Of a stretch of DNA of 62,688 nucleotides, positions 56,397 to 62,688 are shown one piece after another; position 1 is the stretch's first letter; each line of letters starts with the position of its first letter. Under the pieces are notes generated by a model that was not told where the DNA came from, searched no databases, and saw only the letters and a program-made list of their open reading frames with translations. Source of the DNA: AP-15 sp963747735 (lineage in GTDB: Bacteria; Pseudomonadota; Alphaproteobacteria; ATCC43930; CGMCC-115725); NCBI GenBank assembly GCA_963747735.1, contig CAVVGE010000022.1, positions 1 to 62,688 of the forward strand, written 5' to 3'. Both the position numbers and the translations under genes were made by a program.

Positions 56397-56977
56397 GCGA
56401 GCGCTTCGCTCAACAGCCGGTGATAGCGGGCGCGGCTTATTTCGATGCCGCCAAAGCGGGCGAGATGCGGCGTCAGAAACTGGGTATCGAGCAGGCGATA
56501 GCCGCCGAGCCTGAGCCGCGCCGCCAAATGCACCAGCGCCACTTTGCTCGCATCGGTCTCGCGGCTGAACATGCTCTCGCCGAAAAACGCCGCGCCGATC
56601 GACACGCCATAGAGCCCGCCGGCGAGCGCGCCGTCGCGCCAGCACTCCACACTGTGCGCCGACCCGCGGGCAAAGAGCCCGGTATAGAGCCGCACGATCT
56701 CGTCATTGATCCAGGTGTTGGGCCGCTTGTCGCTTGCTTCGGCGCAGCCGTGCAGCACCGCTTCGAACGCGCTGTCGCAGCGGATCTCGAAGCGCCCGCC
56801 GCGCACCACCCGGCGCAACCGCCGCGGCACGTGAAACGCATCGAGCGGCAGGATGCCGCGGCGTTTCGGATCGACCCAGAAAAGCTCCGGGTCGTCCGCC
56901 AATTCGGCCATCGGAAAGACGCCGGCGGCATAGGCGGCGAGCAGGATTTCCGGCGTGAGCCGCAACACCCGGCTCAT
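56282..56977 (-). CDS. aat: Leucyl/phenylalanyl-tRNA-protein transferase
   Basis: 231 residues from ATG 56977. It adds Leu or Phe to proteins with N-terminal Lys/Arg and thus feeds the N-end rule (ClpS/ClpAP). LLAAYAAGVFPMA, FWVDPKRRGILPLD, FGESMFSRETDASKVAL and LLDTQFLTPHLARFGG are strong family markers. The last ~35 residues are disordered. Its start overlaps the accC stop (ATGA), so the two are coupled. Confidence 0.94.
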   Translation of the reverse strand: MSRVLRLTPEILLAAYAAGVFPMAELADDPELFWVDPKRRGILPLDAFHVPRRLRRVVRGGRFEIRCDSAFEAVLHGCAEASDKRPNTWINDEIVRLYTGLFARGSAHSVECWRDGALAGGLYGVSIGAAFFGESMFSRETDASKVALVHLAARLRLGGYRLLDTQFLTPHLARFGGIEISRARYHRLLSEALAYRATFPRTIAGGEGGGAGAGAEADDPLAPLQSSTITS

Positions 56978-58317
56978 TTCTCTTGTCCGACAAATCGCTC
57001 GAGCCAGTGGATGTCGTAGTCGCCGGCGATAAACGGGGCTGCTTCCATCAGGCGCCGGTGCAGCGGGATCGTCGTCTCGATGCCGCCGATCACATATTCC
57101 TCGAGCGCCCGGCGCATCCGCATCAGGCACTCGCCGCGGCTCTTGCCGTGCACGATCAGCTTGGCCACCAGGCTGTCGTAATAGGGCGGCACGACATAGC
57201 CCTGATAGAGCGCGCTATCGACGCGCACACCAAGCCCGCCCGGCGGGTGGTAATCGGTGACGCGGCCCGGCGACGGCCGAAAGCTCTGCGGATGCTCGGC
57301 ATTGACGCGGCATTCGATGGCGTGGCCGGAGAGCCGGATTTCGGCCTGGCGATAGCCGAGCGGCTCACCGGCGGCGATGCGCAGCTGCTCGCGCACGATA
57401 TCGATGCCGCTGACCATCTCGCTGACCGGGTGCTCGACCTGCAGCCGGGTGTTCATCTCGATAAAAAAGAACTCGCCGTCCTGATAGAGGAATTCGAGCG
57501 TGCCGGCGCTCTTATAGCCGAGCTCGCGCATCGCGGCGACGGCGACCGCGCCGAGCCGGTCGCGCTCGTCGGCCGTCAGCGACGGCGACGGGGTTTCTTC
57601 GAGCACCTTCTGGTGCGCGCGCTGCAACGAGCAGTCGCGTTCGCCCAGATGCACGACCCCGCCCTGGCCGTCGCCCAAAATTTGCACCTCGATATGGCGC
57701 GGCCGCTCCAGATAGCGTTCGAGATAGACCTCGCCGCGGCCAAAGAACGCTGTCGCCTCGTGCTGCGCGATCGGCAGCTGGCGGAACAGCTCCACCCGGT
57801 CGCGCGCGACCTTCAAGCCGCGCCCGCCGCCGCCCGCCGCCGCCTTGATCAGCACCGGGTAGCCGATCTTGAGCGCCTCGGCTTCGGCTGCGGCCGGCTC
57901 GCGCACCGCGCCCGCCGACCCCGGCACCGTCGGGATGCCGAGCCGGGCTGCTGCCGCCTTGGCCGCAACCTTGTCGCCCATCAGCCGGATGTGCTCGGGT
58001 GCGGGGCCGATGAAGACGAGCCCGTGCTCCTCGACCGCGGCGGCAAAATCGGCGTCCTCGGCGAGAAAGCCGAGCCCCGGATGGATCGCATCGGCGCCGG
58101 TGATCGTCGCCGCCGACAGGATCGCCGCCCGGTTCAGATAGCTGTCGCGCGACGGCGGCGGACCGATGCACACGGTCTCGTCGGCGAGCCGCACATGCAT
58201 CGCCGAGGCGTCGGCAGTCGAATGCACTGCGACGGTCTTGACCCCGAGCTCGCGGCAAGCCCGGTGGATCCGGAGCGCGATCTCGCCGCGATTGGCGATC
58301 AGCACCTTATCGAACAT
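56974..58317 (-). CDS. accC: Acetyl-CoA carboxylase biotin carboxylase subunit
   Basis: 447 residues from ATG 58317 (FDKVLIANRGEIALRIHRAC). The ATP-grasp loop IKAAAGGGGRGLK and EMNTRLQVEHPVSEM are intact. There is no biotin carrier domain, so it is the stand-alone AccC that carboxylates biotin on AccB to start fatty acid synthesis. Usually accB lies directly upstream; here a UbiH-type gene on the opposite strand takes that place. Compare mccA, which carries the biotin domain itself. Confidence 0.93.
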   Translation of the reverse strand: MFDKVLIANRGEIALRIHRACRELGVKTVAVHSTADASAMHVRLADETVCIGPPPSRDSYLNRAAILSAATITGADAIHPGLGFLAEDADFAAAVEEHGLVFIGPAPEHIRLMGDKVAAKAAAARLGIPTVPGSAGAVREPAAAEAEALKIGYPVLIKAAAGGGGRGLKVARDRVELFRQLPIAQHEATAFFGRGEVYLERYLERPRHIEVQILGDGQGGVVHLGERDCSLQRAHQKVLEETPSPSLTADERDRLGAVAVAAMRELGYKSAGTLEFLYQDGEFFFIEMNTRLQVEHPVSEMVSGIDIVREQLRIAAGEPLGYRQAEIRLSGHAIECRVNAEHPQSFRPSPGRVTDYHPPGGLGVRVDSALYQGYVVPPYYDSLVAKLIVHGKSRGECLMRMRRALEEYVIGGIETTIPLHRRLMEAAPFIAGDYDIHWLERFVGQEK

Positions 58318-58449
58318 CGCGCCGAGCCTACCGCGCTCCGGCCCGTTGCGCTAACCCCGGCGCGTCGCGGCCAGCACGCTAACCGGCGCGCGGGCTTGCG
58401 GTTTCGTCAGCCGCTGGACAGGTGCGGCCACGCGTTTCACCCTTGCGCC

Positions 58450-59664
58450 ATGGCCGACGATGTCGAGCTGCTGATTGCCGGCGGCGGGCTCAACGGGCTG
58501 CTCCTCGCGGTCGCCTGCGCGGGCGTGGGGCTCGAGGTGGCGCTCGTCGATCGCGAGGACCCGGCGGCGATGCTCGGCGAGGCGTTCGACGGGCGCAGCT
58601 CGGCGATCGCCTATGGCTCGCGCCGGGTGCTGGACGGGCTCGGCCTGTGGCGAGAGATCGCCGCCGACGCCGAGCCGATCCTCGAAATCCGGGTCGCCGA
58701 CGGCGCCTCGCGGCTCTTTTTGCATTACGACCATCGCGAGCTCGGCGGCGACGAGCCGCTCGGCTACATTGTCGAGAACCGGGTGCTGCGCCGGGTGCTG
58801 ATCGCGCATGCCCGCGCGCTTTCTGCTCTGGCGCTGCTCGCCCCGCTTTCCGTCGAGCACGTCGAGACCTCGCCACTCGTCGCAACCGCGACATTGTCCG
58901 ACGGCCGCCGCCTTCGGGCGCGCCTGGTCGCTGCGGCAGATGGTGCGGCCTCGCCGCTGCGCCGCGCCGCCGGCATCGGCACGCTCGAATGGCGCTATCG
59001 CCAGACCGGCATCGTCACGACGGTGCGGCATGAGCGCCCGCATTGCGGCATCGCGATCGAGCATTTTCTGCCGGCCGGCCCGTTCGCAATCCTGCCGATG
59101 ACCGGCCGCCGCTCCTCGATCGTCTGGACCGAGCGGGCCGAGCCGGCGCGGCGCATGACGGCCCTGCCCGACCCGGCCTTTGCCGCCGAGCTGGCGGCGC
59201 GGTTTGGCGATTTCCTCGGCGCGGTCGAGCCGGAGGGCCCGCGCTGGTCCTACCCGCTGATGCTGCTGTTGGCCGAGCGCTATGCGGCACCCCGTCTCGC
59301 CCTCGTCGGCGAGGCGGCGCATGTGATCCACCCGATCGCCGGGCAGGGGCTCAATCTCGGCATCCGCGACATCGCAGCGCTCGCCGAGCTGATCATCGAT
59401 ACCCGGCGGCTCGGCCTCGACATCGGCAGCGATGCGGTATTGCGGCGCTATCAGCAATGGCGCCGCCTCGACACGGCGATGCTCGCCGCCGTGACCGACG
59501 GGCTCAACCGGCTGTTCTCGAACGAGATCGCCCCGTTGCGCCTCGCCCGCGATCTCGGCCTGGCCGCGGTCAACCGGCTGCCGCCCTTGAAGCGCCTCTT
59601 GATGCGCGACGCAATGGGCCTCGTGGGCGACCTGCCGCGTCTCGCCCGCGGCGAGCCGCTCTAG
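58450..59664 (+). CDS. UbiH/COQ6-type FAD-dependent monooxygenase
   Basis: 404 residues from ATG 58450. The FAD-binding fingerprint VELLIAGGGLNGLLLAVACA is at the N-terminus, and GEAAHVIHPIAGQGLNLGIR is the family signature near residue 290. It hydroxylates a ring carbon of the ubiquinone precursor. The exact position (UbiH, UbiF, UbiI or UbiL type) is not clear; Alphaproteobacteria often use UbiL or UbiM. Divergent from accC with a 132-base gap. Confidence 0.88.
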   Translation: MADDVELLIAGGGLNGLLLAVACAGVGLEVALVDREDPAAMLGEAFDGRSSAIAYGSRRVLDGLGLWREIAADAEPILEIRVADGASRLFLHYDHRELGGDEPLGYIVENRVLRRVLIAHARALSALALLAPLSVEHVETSPLVATATLSDGRRLRARLVAAADGAASPLRRAAGIGTLEWRYRQTGIVTTVRHERPHCGIAIEHFLPAGPFAILPMTGRRSSIVWTERAEPARRMTALPDPAFAAELAARFGDFLGAVEPEGPRWSYPLMLLLAERYAAPRLALVGEAAHVIHPIAGQGLNLGIRDIAALAELIIDTRRLGLDIGSDAVLRRYQQWRRLDTAMLAAVTDGLNRLFSNEIAPLRLARDLGLAAVNRLPPLKRLLMRDAMGLVGDLPRLARGEPL

Positions 59665-60041
59665 CCGCGCGCGGGCTCGCGGCTGAGGCCCTGGGCGGCG
59701 AGCGCCGCCAGATAGTCGCGCCAGCGCCGCTCCTGCTCGACGCCGAGCTCGTAGAGATAGCTCCAGGAATAGATGCCGGTATCGTGCAGATCGTCGAACA
59801 CGATCCGCACCGCGTAATTGCCGACCGGCTCCAGGTTCATAATACCGACATGGGCGCGCCCGGCGACCACTGTCTTTTGCCCCGGCCCATGGCCCTGGAC
59901 CTCGGCCGACGGGCTCTCGACCCGCAGATATTCGGCCGGCAGCGAAAACCGGCTGCTGTCGTCAAAGCTGATCTCGAGCCGCCTTTCAGCTTGCTTGAGG
60001 CGCAGCTCGACCGGCCAGCGCGTCGTTCCCGTGGTGCTCAC
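59661..60041 (-). CDS. DUF971 (gamma-butyrobetaine hydroxylase N-domain-like) protein
   Basis: 126 residues. RLKQAERRLEISFDDSSRFS, AEYLRVESPSAEVQGHG and DLHDTGIYSWSYLYELG are the DUF971 pattern. Stand-alone forms occur next to iron-sulfur carrier genes in many bacteria and may have a role in cluster biogenesis; here no such gene adjoins. It overlaps the monooxygenase end by 4 bases and the Trm112-like gene upstream by 4 bases. Confidence 0.85.
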   Translation of the reverse strand: MSTTGTTRWPVELRLKQAERRLEISFDDSSRFSLPAEYLRVESPSAEVQGHGPGQKTVVAGRAHVGIMNLEPVGNYAVRIVFDDLHDTGIYSWSYLYELGVEQERRWRDYLAALAAQGLSREPARG

Positions 60042-60283
60042 CCCGGCATCCTCACCGCGGCATCCTCACCCGGCGGCAGGCGCTTTATCGGGATTTCCTC
60101 GTCGCGCAGCTGACGCGCCTCGTCCACCAGCATGATCGGAATGCCGTCGCGGATCGGATAGGCGAGCCGCGCCTCCTCGCTGATCAGCTCCTGCGCCTGG
60201 CGGTCATAGCGCAGCGGCGCTTTGGTCAGCGGGCAGACCAGGATCTCGAGGAGCCGCGGATCGATCTCGACAGGGCCTTCCAT
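60038..60283 (-). CDS. Trm112-like zinc-ribbon protein (YcaR family)
   Basis: 81 residues from the gene-proximal ATG 60283 (EGPVEIDPRLLEILVCPLTK). The CPLTKAPLRYD knuckle and YPIRDGIPIMLVDEAR are typical; the second zinc-cysteine pair is missing, as in many bacterial members. Bacterial relatives may activate methyltransferases. The start codon lies in a four-copy 14-base repeat. The ATG of the most distal copy (60325) is also in frame and would add 14 residues. It overlaps the DUF971 gene. Confidence 0.85.
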   Translation of the reverse strand: MEGPVEIDPRLLEILVCPLTKAPLRYDRQAQELISEEARLAYPIRDGIPIMLVDEARQLRDEEIPIKRLPPGEDAAVRMPG

Positions 60284-60328
60284 GATGGGCCTTCCATGAT
60301 GGGCCTTCCATGATGGGCCTTCCATGAC
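60273..60328. repeat. Four-copy 14-base tandem repeat carrying start codons
   Basis: Units GGGCCTTCCATGAT at 60273-60286, 60287-60300, 60301-60314 and a last variant ending -GAC at 60315-60328. On the minus strand each reads ATCATGGAAGGCCC, so GGAAGG of one unit stands 6 bases ahead of the ATG in the next. ATGs fall at 60283, 60297, 60311 and 60325; the first and last are in the Trm112-like frame. Confidence 0.97.
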
Positions 60329-60335
60329 GCTTCCC

Positions 60336-60995
60336 TCAATGCCGTGCCGCACCGCCCTCGCCGGTGCGGTCGAGCGCCGCCATCTCGACGATCGCGGTCA
60401 ACAGCCGCGCGCGCTCGTCGAGACCCGGCGCTTCGAGCAAGGCTTGCTTCTCGCCCGGGTCGAACGGGCAATTCATCGCGATCGAGGTCACCAGAAATTC
60501 GCCCGGCGCAGACCCGACTGCGTCCCAATCGGCCGAGATCCGGTGGCGGTCGAAATAAGCCTTTAGACCGCGAAACAGGCGCTCGCGGTCGAAATCGGCT
60601 TCGGCGGCGGCGTCGAGATCGTCCGCGAATTCGCTCCACTGCGGCACCACCCGGCGATAGCCGTCGTGCAACGGCAATTCGTCGCGGGCGCGAAACCGGC
60701 AGATCCCGGTCAAGGTGATCAGATAGCGGCCGTCATCGGTCTCCGAAAACGTGGTGACGCGGCCGGCGCAGCCGACCGGATAAACCGGCGGGTTGCCGAT
60801 CGGCGACTGGTTGGGGTCGCTCGGCTGGACCATGCCGATCAGCCGCTCGCCGGCGAGCGCGTCGCGGGTCATCGCCAGATAGCGCGGCTCGAAGATGTTG
60901 AGCGGCAGCCGGCCGCGCGGCAGCAGCAAGACCCCGGCGAGCGGAAAGATCGGCAGCGTGGCGGGAAGCGCAGCGACGCCCTGCTGCTCGCTCAT
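60336..60995 (-). CDS. LON substrate-binding-domain protein
   Basis: 219 residues. Only the N-terminal substrate-recognition domain of Lon protease is present (LPIFPLAGVLLLPRGRLPLN, IFEPRYLAM, GVGCAGRV-like PVGCAGRVTTF). There is no ATPase or protease part. The stand-alone form is common in Alphaproteobacteria beside a thioredoxin-TPR gene, as here, 12 bases upstream. Role unproven, perhaps in protein quality control. Confidence 0.9.
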   Translation of the reverse strand: MSEQQGVAALPATLPIFPLAGVLLLPRGRLPLNIFEPRYLAMTRDALAGERLIGMVQPSDPNQSPIGNPPVYPVGCAGRVTTFSETDDGRYLITLTGICRFRARDELPLHDGYRRVVPQWSEFADDLDAAAEADFDRERLFRGLKAYFDRHRISADWDAVGSAPGEFLVTSIAMNCPFDPGEKQALLEAPGLDERARLLTAIVEMAALDRTGEGGAARH

Positions 60996-61007
60996 CCGGC
61001 TCCTCCC

Positions 61008-61922
61008 TCAGGAAAACATCAGCGCCGACAGGCGCCGCCGCGCCCGCAGGGTCAGCGGGTCGGTCGGGCCCATGACCTCGAAAAACTTGACGAGCTGCTT
61101 GCGCGCCGCCTGCTCGTCCCATTCGCGGTCGCGCTTGAACAGCATCAAGAGCTCGTCGATCGCCGCCTCGCGCTCGCCGCTGCCGAAGAGCGCGGTGGCG
61201 AGATCGAGGCGCGCCGCGTGGTCGTCGTCATTTTGCGCCAGCCGAGCGCGCAATTTGCCGGCCGAAGCCATCGCCGTTTGCGCCTCTTCGGCGAGCTCGA
61301 CCGCGGCGCGCGCCGCGACGATCTCGGCATGGCCGGCATCCTCTTTGGCGACGCGGTCGAGGACCTGCCGCGCCTTGGTGAAATCGCGCCCGTCGGTCAG
61401 CGCGCGGGCGAGCCCGGCCTGGGCTTCGACATTGGCAGGCTCGCGCTGCAAAACCTGGGAATAGACCGCCGCCGCGCTCTTGTGGTCGCCGCCTTGCAGC
61501 GCCTCTTTCGCCGTCGCCATCGCCTCTTCGATCGGCGAGGGGCCGCCCGTGCCGCCGCCGAGACGCTGGATGAATTGCTTGACCTGGCTTTCGGGGAGCG
61601 CGCCGACAAAGCCATCCACCGGGCGCCCGTCCTTGAACGCGTAGACTGCCGGGATCGACTGGATGCGCATCTGCTGCGCAATTTCGGGGTTCTCGTCGAT
61701 GTTGAGCTTGACCATGCGGACGGCACCGTTGGCGGCGCGCACGGTTTTTTCGAGAATCGGCCCCAGCTGCCGGCACGGCCCGCACCACGGCGCCCAGAAA
61801 TCGACAATGACCGGGGTCTCGAACGAGGCGTCGACCACCTCCGCCATAAAGGTCGCGGTGGTCACGTCCTTGACGGGTATTGCGGCGGCAGCGGTGCCGC
61901 CGATCAAGGGTTCGCTCGGCAT
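61008..61922 (-). CDS. Thioredoxin-domain tetratricopeptide protein (CnoX/YbbN-like)
   Basis: 304 residues. The N-terminal thioredoxin fold has WAPWCGPCRQLGP with C47/C50, so unlike E. coli CnoX it keeps a full CxxC. TPR-like helices fill residues ~125-300 (ALQGGDHKSAAAVYSQVLQ, EPANVEAQAGLARALTDGRD). CnoX-type proteins hold oxidised or unfolded clients and pass them to GroEL or DnaK. Followed by the LON-domain gene, an arrangement that fits protein quality control. Confidence 0.9.
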   Translation of the reverse strand: MPSEPLIGGTAAAAIPVKDVTTATFMAEVVDASFETPVIVDFWAPWCGPCRQLGPILEKTVRAANGAVRMVKLNIDENPEIAQQMRIQSIPAVYAFKDGRPVDGFVGALPESQVKQFIQRLGGGTGGPSPIEEAMATAKEALQGGDHKSAAAVYSQVLQREPANVEAQAGLARALTDGRDFTKARQVLDRVAKEDAGHAEIVAARAAVELAEEAQTAMASAGKLRARLAQNDDDHAARLDLATALFGSGEREAAIDELLMLFKRDREWDEQAARKQLVKFFEVMGPTDPLTLRARRRLSALMFS

Positions 61923-62002
61923 CGGTTCCTCTTTAGCGTCTGCGACAACATGGCGGCACGATACACGGATAACAAGCGTCGCCGCGACAAGCCACGCTTG
62001 CT

Positions 62003-62572
62003 TTAGCCCGGCTGCTGCCCGGCTCTATCGAGATCGTCGAGATCGACGATACGCGGCTCGTGCCCGCAAGCCGCGATAAAGCGCAGCAGATCGGCGGCGG
62101 CAATCGCGGTGGTGCGGTCGTTGACCAGCGGATGATAGTTGAGCGGGTCGCATTCGAGCATCGCCGAATCGAGCACCGGGGTGACGCGGCCGTCGGTGTC
62201 GTTCGCCAGCGCAAACGGCGTAACACTCCCCGGCCGCACTCCAAGCACAGCATGGAGCTCCGCCGCATGGCCAAACGAAAACCGCGGCGCGCCGAGCCGG
62301 GCCGCGAGGCCCTTCAAATCGATGCGCCGCTCTTCGAGCATGACCGCGAGCCACAACCCGCCCTTCTTGTCTTTGAGAAAAAGGGTCTTGCAATGGCCGC
62401 CCGGCAGGCTGCCGCGCAACGCCGCGGCCTCGGCGACGGTAAAGACCGGCGGGTGCGAATAGGTCCGCTGGTCGATCCCGAGCGCGGCGAGGCGGGCGAA
62501 GAGCTGCTCAGGCGACAGGGGCAGGCGACCAAGGCAGGTGATAGGGGCAGATGACAGGGGGCTGGCGGGCAT
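62003..62572 (-). CDS. YbaK/ProX-type aminoacyl-tRNA deacylase
   Basis: 189 residues. AEAAALRGSLPGGHCKTLFLKD carries the lysine (K62) and the GxxxK pattern of the editing domain. FGHAAELHAVLGVRPGSVTP and DSAMLECDPLNYHPLVN complete it. Such prolyl-tRNA-synthetase-associated proteins remove misacylated amino acids (usually Ala from tRNA-Pro) in trans. 80 bases upstream of the thioredoxin-TPR gene's start on the same strand. Confidence 0.9.
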   Translation of the reverse strand: MPASPLSSAPITCLGRLPLSPEQLFARLAALGIDQRTYSHPPVFTVAEAAALRGSLPGGHCKTLFLKDKKGGLWLAVMLEERRIDLKGLAARLGAPRFSFGHAAELHAVLGVRPGSVTPFALANDTDGRVTPVLDSAMLECDPLNYHPLVNDRTTAIAAADLLRFIAACGHEPRIVDLDDLDRAGQQPG

Positions 62573-62650
62573 CGCTGGCGACGATGCGGCGCCGCGCGCG
62601 CGAAGGCAAGCCTTGCAAACCCGGCGCCCCCTTGTATCATCGCCTCGGAT

Positions 62651-62688
62651 GCGGGCGTAGCTCAGGGGTAGAGCACAACCTTGCCAAG
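62651..62688 (+). tRNA. tRNA-Gly (GCC anticodon), truncated by window edge
   Basis: The 5' half is present: acceptor GCGGGCG, D-arm GCTCAGGGGTAGAGC, and the anticodon loop CTTGCCAAG with anticodon GCC. The 3' half lies beyond the window. Confidence 0.93.

Noticed and set aside
56983..58449. N-terminal extension of the UbiH-type gene through accC antisense
   Set aside because: The FAD-binding fingerprint begins right after ATG 58450; everything upstream is antisense to accC.
60273..60328. Short tandem array considered as a CRISPR fragment
   Set aside because: 14-base units are contiguous with no spacers, and no cas genes are present.
60226..60639. Alternative minus-strand frame joining the LON-domain gene and the 14-base repeats
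   Set aside because: It is the out-of-frame shadow of the LON-domain gene; it matters only because repeat-borne ATGs at 60297 or 60311 could start short peptides there and downstream.

Overview
This window is GC-rich, densely coded DNA from an alphaproteobacterium. The best clues are the block NDUFA12, MlaD-like, DUF2155, Aat, AccC, together with a B12-dependent ribonucleotide reductase (NrdJ), DUF1489, DUF1127 and palindromic intergenic repeats of the kind common in Rhodospirillales and Rhizobiales. I cannot place it more finely. A tRNA-Gly(GCC) starts at the right edge.

Layout. 1-2.6 kb: the C-terminal part of a type I restriction HsdR, then a cytosolic glycoside-hydrolase-18-like protein of lower GC. 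2.65-6.8 kb: methylcrotonyl-CoA carboxylase (mccB, mccA) and DUF1489. 6.8-8.3 kb: two toxin-antitoxin (TA) pairs facing each other. 8.3-13.3 kb: an AhpD-like protein, TusA, an iron alcohol dehydrogenase, a Rieske ferredoxin, an AsnC-type effector domain, a DEAD-box helicase, IF-1 and a cold-shock protein. 13.6-19.9 kb: a large secreted protein, a long-chain acyl-CoA ligase and an M3B oligopeptidase. 19.9-25.3 kb: BrnTA and FitAB-type TA modules, then an ABC1 kinase, a HAD phosphatase, a small lipoprotein, heptose-synthesis genes gmhA/gmhB, and DoxX. 25.5-35.2 kb: YifB/ComM ATPase, class III cyclase, RibF, a broken esterase, thiolase, Old Yellow Enzyme, a ceramidase-like protein and a lipoprotein. 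35.3-45.4 kb: zinc CDF exporter, an unusual YdaS-like repeat protein with a coiled-coil partner, HMG-CoA lyase, amidase, aminopeptidase P, DUF1127, PrmA and UvrD. 45.5-50.3 kb: an accessory patch with another TA pair, an anion transporter, two copies of a REP/RAYT transposase module around HicAB, and a low-GC orphan gene. 50.4-62.7 kb: nrdJ, NDUFA12, MlaD-like, DUF2155, aat, accC, a UbiH-type monooxygenase, DUF971, Trm112-like, LON-domain, thioredoxin-TPR and YbaK-type deacylase genes.

How genes connect. Mcc and HMG-CoA lyase, though 31 kb apart, together cover the lower leucine-degradation steps. Acyl-CoA ligase and thiolase add fatty or aromatic acid oxidation. gmhA/gmhB feed LPS heptose. 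Six TA modules in 62 kb is a high density, and four of them have visible palindromic operator candidates.

Quality and dynamics. At least ten apparent frameshifts or nonsense changes fall in otherwise conserved genes: three in nrdJ, two in mccB, and one each in mccA, the M3B peptidase, mlaD, brnT, the second RAYT and an esterase. Most can be reconciled by adding or removing one base, which suggests uncorrected assembly indels more than true gene death. Real local features include four short tandem-repeat arrays inside or at the ends of genes, REP/BIME palindromes, and a repeat-derived in-frame insertion in NrdJ. The most original observation is a four-copy 14-nt repeat at the start of the Trm112-like gene, in which every copy carries its own Shine-Dalgarno-like sequence and ATG.
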